From: Limonium bicolor
Taxonomy: Eukaryota; Streptophyta; Magnoliopsida; Caryophyllales; Plumbaginaceae
Assembly (NCBI GenBank): GCA_023374045.1
Contig: CM041779.1
Span: forward strand, 297,424,167-297,488,166
Direction: 5' to 3'
Length of the DNA stretch: 64,000 nt
Below are positions 61,101 through 64,000 of this stretch, one piece after another; the stretch's first letter is position 1; the number at the start of each line of letters is the position of its first letter. A program made the position numbers and the translations under genes. The notes beneath the pieces were generated by a model that saw only the letters and a program-made list of their open reading frames with translations, made no database searches and was not told the origin of the DNA.

Positions 61101-63657
61101 AATTCCTAATAGCCCATGGGTGTTTAAAATACCATTGTACACCCTTAATTTTTCGGTAATAACATATTCACCATATATGTTATAAAAATATTACCATAAG
61201 ATACTTATCTTTATTATGAAACCTTAAATAAGTTATTTAACTTATCTAATTTGGTCAAAACCTACCATATGGTCAAGGTTGACCACCTTAATATTTCCTT
61301 GACCATTAATTTCCTTATATTACGGTTTTAACCCCTAAGTTTCCAAAATTCACCATTTAACCCCAAAACTTAATAAAACCTTATAAACTTTATTTTAAAT
61401 CCTTTTTACCTCTAATTTTCGGCCTTATTTTTATAAAGCCCCCAAATTTAATTTAATTACACTTAAGACCCCATTTCTTTTCGGTAATAATCATATATCA
61501 CCTAAACTTAAATAAAAGCTTGTAAATGAATAAATAAAATGGCCTAAAGTACATGGCCTTATTACAAACATTTGCTCACAAAATAAATTACACAAAAATG
61601 TCCCAAAAATACATATAAACTTTCGGCCCTCACCATAGTTTTTCATTTAATTACCAAACTTCCACATAATGTCTTAAATTTGACATTTATGCTTGTTTAA
61701 TTAGTCATAAAATTTATTAAACCATTCCTTAATCATTTTAAGGTCAAACATGACCAAATCACCATGTTCCCTCACGGCAATTTAATTAGAAGTAGTTTAA
61801 GAACATATTAACTTAGCAAAGTTAATGTTTAAGTGATTTATACCTTGATTTAGCTTAGGTAAAGCCTTGTTTGGATCGCCACCTTAAGGAGAAATTCTTC
61901 ACAGCTTGATTTACTTGTCTTTATGTAGAAAACAAGACATGATTAAACTCCAAACATGAGCTAACCATGAGAAGTAATTTAAGTCATGAAAATCATTGAT
62001 TTTTACCTTAGATCTTCAAGCTTGTTATAGATCTGTCTCGGCCCTATTTTTCCAGTAAAGATAGAGTATCAAAACTCTCTTAAAAACAAGGCACAAAACC
62101 GTGGGTAGTTAGCTTGGAAGATAGCTAATCCTTGTAGATCTTGGTATACCAACTGAATCTACATGAAAAGGAGAAGAAAATAAGGCTAGGGAACCAAGGT
62201 TTACAACCGAAATTCACAAGGAAGAAGAGATATGTGCTTAGAGCACATTTTTACCTTAAATGGTCAAAACTTGAACTCTTCTCCTTATATCTTGTTATAG
62301 CCGAAATTTATCCTTCCTTTAACCTCCAAAACACTCTACATAAATGTATAGAAAAGGTTGGAGTGTAGATCAATGGAAAAAGGAAAGAAAGATGAAGAAA
62401 GTGGGCATTTTTATGCCTTAGGAGCTTACCTAGAGCTTGAGCTCTCATCAATGGAGTTTGGGAAGCTTACCTTCGGTCAAGAGGAGCCAAGGGAGAGTTT
62501 GGCAATGAGTCCCATGGTTGGAATGGGACTAATGAGGAAAATGACCTAATTTTGGCTTAAAACACATTTTTTACTTATTTTATGTCTTTATTGTTTTGAT
62601 GACTCACCAATGACTTATTGGTGTTGATTATTGAAGGCTTGATCGGTGGAGACAACAGCTAGGGGCAGCCGTCCTTGTTTGGAGGAAGGTGGGTGAATAA
62701 TTGTACATAATTGATTCAAAAATGAGATAATATGTTACTTTAAGCAATAAGTGAAAGATGACTCATCTTGCTTTGTCTTATTCTTGCTTGGAGCACCGTA
62801 TAACAAGGAAATGAGACTCCAAAATCGGCTGGCTCAACACATGGGTAAGAAAGTGGTAGACAACCTTTTAGTTTTATATGTTAAAGTATGTTTTTTCTTA
62901 TTTTATGCAAAAGTAAGGTGGAATAAATAATTGTCACATGGGAATTGTCTCTTGGTCTATTAGGAGACTCATTCCACCGATTTTAAGAGGTCCAATTCGT
63001 GGTCAATGGTCAACATTGACCAACTTAGTCAATGTTGACCCAAACGGGCCCCACTTTAGGGTTTTATTGATATTTTAATATTAAATTTGTAAAAATTTGT
63101 AAATTCTTGGAATTAAATTCCTAATATCATATAATATGATATATTATCATATTTAAAGGTAATTATACCCTTTTAGCCGATTTAAAACCAATTTAGAAGG
63201 CAATTACACAAAAATGTGCTTTAAGGAGTTTTAGTGCACATTTTGTGTCTCAAGGAGTTTCTGAGCTTGATTTTCTTTTACAACGGTTTTGTTGTGTCCC
63301 TTACATGATATTTGATCATGTTATCCAATTTTATATCATTTAGAGGTCATTAGACCTTTAAGGTTTCTTAGAGCACATTTTTGCCCTTTTTGACCTTGAA
63401 GCATGTAAATGCTTTTTATTTGTGTTGGAGTGTTTTCCAATGATTGTAATATGTTTAGTAATGTGTTAATATGCTTAGGAAAAATTTTTGGTCCTAAGAA
63501 GTTCATTTGGGTATTTATTTACCCTAGACAGTCAAAGGGTGCAACTTCTTGATTTGTGTTGACCACTGTTGTTCTCAGTTGACTTTTAAGGCATGTTTAG
63601 GCCTTAATTAATGTGATTAAATATTTAATCCATGCTTTATTAGTTTGGGGTATTTCA
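58176..63657 (-). repeat. E8 right LTR (5' LTR, promoter copy)
   Basis: Same ends as the left LTR. Differs by a 30-bp tandem duplication (about 58727-58780, CATCCATCCAAATATCCACA units), a ~50-bp deletion near 62130 and scattered one-base indels. Confidence 0.95.
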
Positions 63658-63671
63658 ATTTTACCTTGGAG
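63658..63671 (-). mobile_element. E7 LTR fragment, continuation
   Basis: Fourteen bases, starting with the ATTTT duplicate, between E8 and E9. Confidence 0.5.
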
Positions 63672-64000
63672 TGTAACACCCCTACTAATTCGGCTCCTAA
63701 TAATCCTATAAATGTCGCGCACAATAATATCTCGCAGCGGTAAAATAATAAATGTCGCCCTAATGGTGTCACTGTTATCACTCGCCCATACGGGTGATAA
63801 CGATTTACCTGATAATCAACTTGCGAAACGTATTTCCGCAGTGACCACAAGAGATAGATAGTAGAACTTAAACAACTTAAAACAAATCTAACATCAACAA
63901 TTATTACAGACCGTGAGCATCTAAACCAAATACACCTCGGTTCAACAACCCGAGTCCAAAACCACCTGAGTATCACACCGTACCAAGTCTAAACCAACTG
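63672..64000 (-). mobile_element. E9 LTR, 3' end, continues past the window
   Basis: TGTAACACCCC, then CTCGCAGCGGTAAA, then a hairpin GTTATCAC/GTGATAAC (63774-63801) around an ATGGGCG-containing loop. Same layout as E8 but a distinct sequence. Frames here are shadows of the LTR. Confidence 0.75.

Larger units (their letters stand above)
48241..63657 (-). mobile_element. E8: complete non-autonomous Gypsy element with gag only
   Basis: 15,417 bp, flanked by ATTTT (48236-48240 and 63658-63662). Two long direct repeats (5,456 and 5,482 bp) make up 71% of it. The interior (53697-58175) has a primer-binding site, an intron-bearing gag, shared non-coding blocks and a polypurine tract, but no protease, reverse transcriptase or integrase. 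Orientation is minus. It resembles the TR-GAG or large-derivative classes (known names for LTR elements with gag only or no genes). It would need polymerase and integrase from a relative. Confidence 0.93.

Overview
The window looks like nuclear DNA of an angiosperm, probably a eudicot with a large repeat-rich genome. It is AT-rich, has no bacterial-type operons, and consists almost entirely of nested transposable elements. I found no complete host gene, no rRNA or tRNA gene and no CRISPR array. The species cannot be named from the sequence alone.

Layout, left to right. 1-1735: 3' end of a minus-strand LTR retrotransposon (E1). 1797-2584: foldback MITE. 2600-4047: low-copy stretch with two weak exon-like pieces. 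4056-4997: non-autonomous hAT element with an 8-bp target duplication. 5088-5287: PIF/Harbinger-type MITE. 6388-7451: second foldback MITE related to the first. 7650-7712: lone ankyrin-like exon on the minus strand. About 7860-11882: plus-strand LTR element E2, cut by E3. 11883-22741: minus-strand element E3, with 4.0-kb LTRs (right copy truncated) and no recognisable gag or pol. 22742-23338: LTR remnant E4. 23339-46673: old plus-strand element E5 with a broken gag. E5 is split by E6 (32529-43378, a young 10.85-kb non-coding element with 520-bp LTRs) and by a CACTA fragment (43384-44501). 46675-48240: LTR fragment E7, interrupted by E8 (48241-63657). E8 is complete: 5.46- and 5.48-kb LTRs, ATTTT target duplication, PBS, PPT and a gag but no pol. 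63672-64000: start of another minus-strand LTR (E9).

E1-E5 and E7-E9 look like related Ty3/Gypsy elements. Their LTRs read TGAAATACCCC...GGGGTGTTACA, the PBS matches initiator-Met tRNA, and the gag resembles plant chromovirus (Del/Tekay-like) gag. None in the window carries a recognisable pol, so they would depend on enzymes supplied by other elements. Non-coding parts nevertheless keep the same folded motifs from family to family: a hairpin near the LTR 3' end, a segment complementary to the LTR terminus, a hairpin over the PBS, and a hairpin beside the PPT, which is also duplicated internally. Base changes in several of these are compensatory or G-U, which suggests selection on RNA structure.

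The strongest candidate for something undescribed is E8. Its gag reading frame is interrupted by two well-formed 74-80-nt introns with in-frame stops, plus a third intron-like insert. The related gag of E5 is continuous where the second and third lie. Together with the shared RNA motifs, this suggests a non-autonomous retroelement lineage with a spliced gag.
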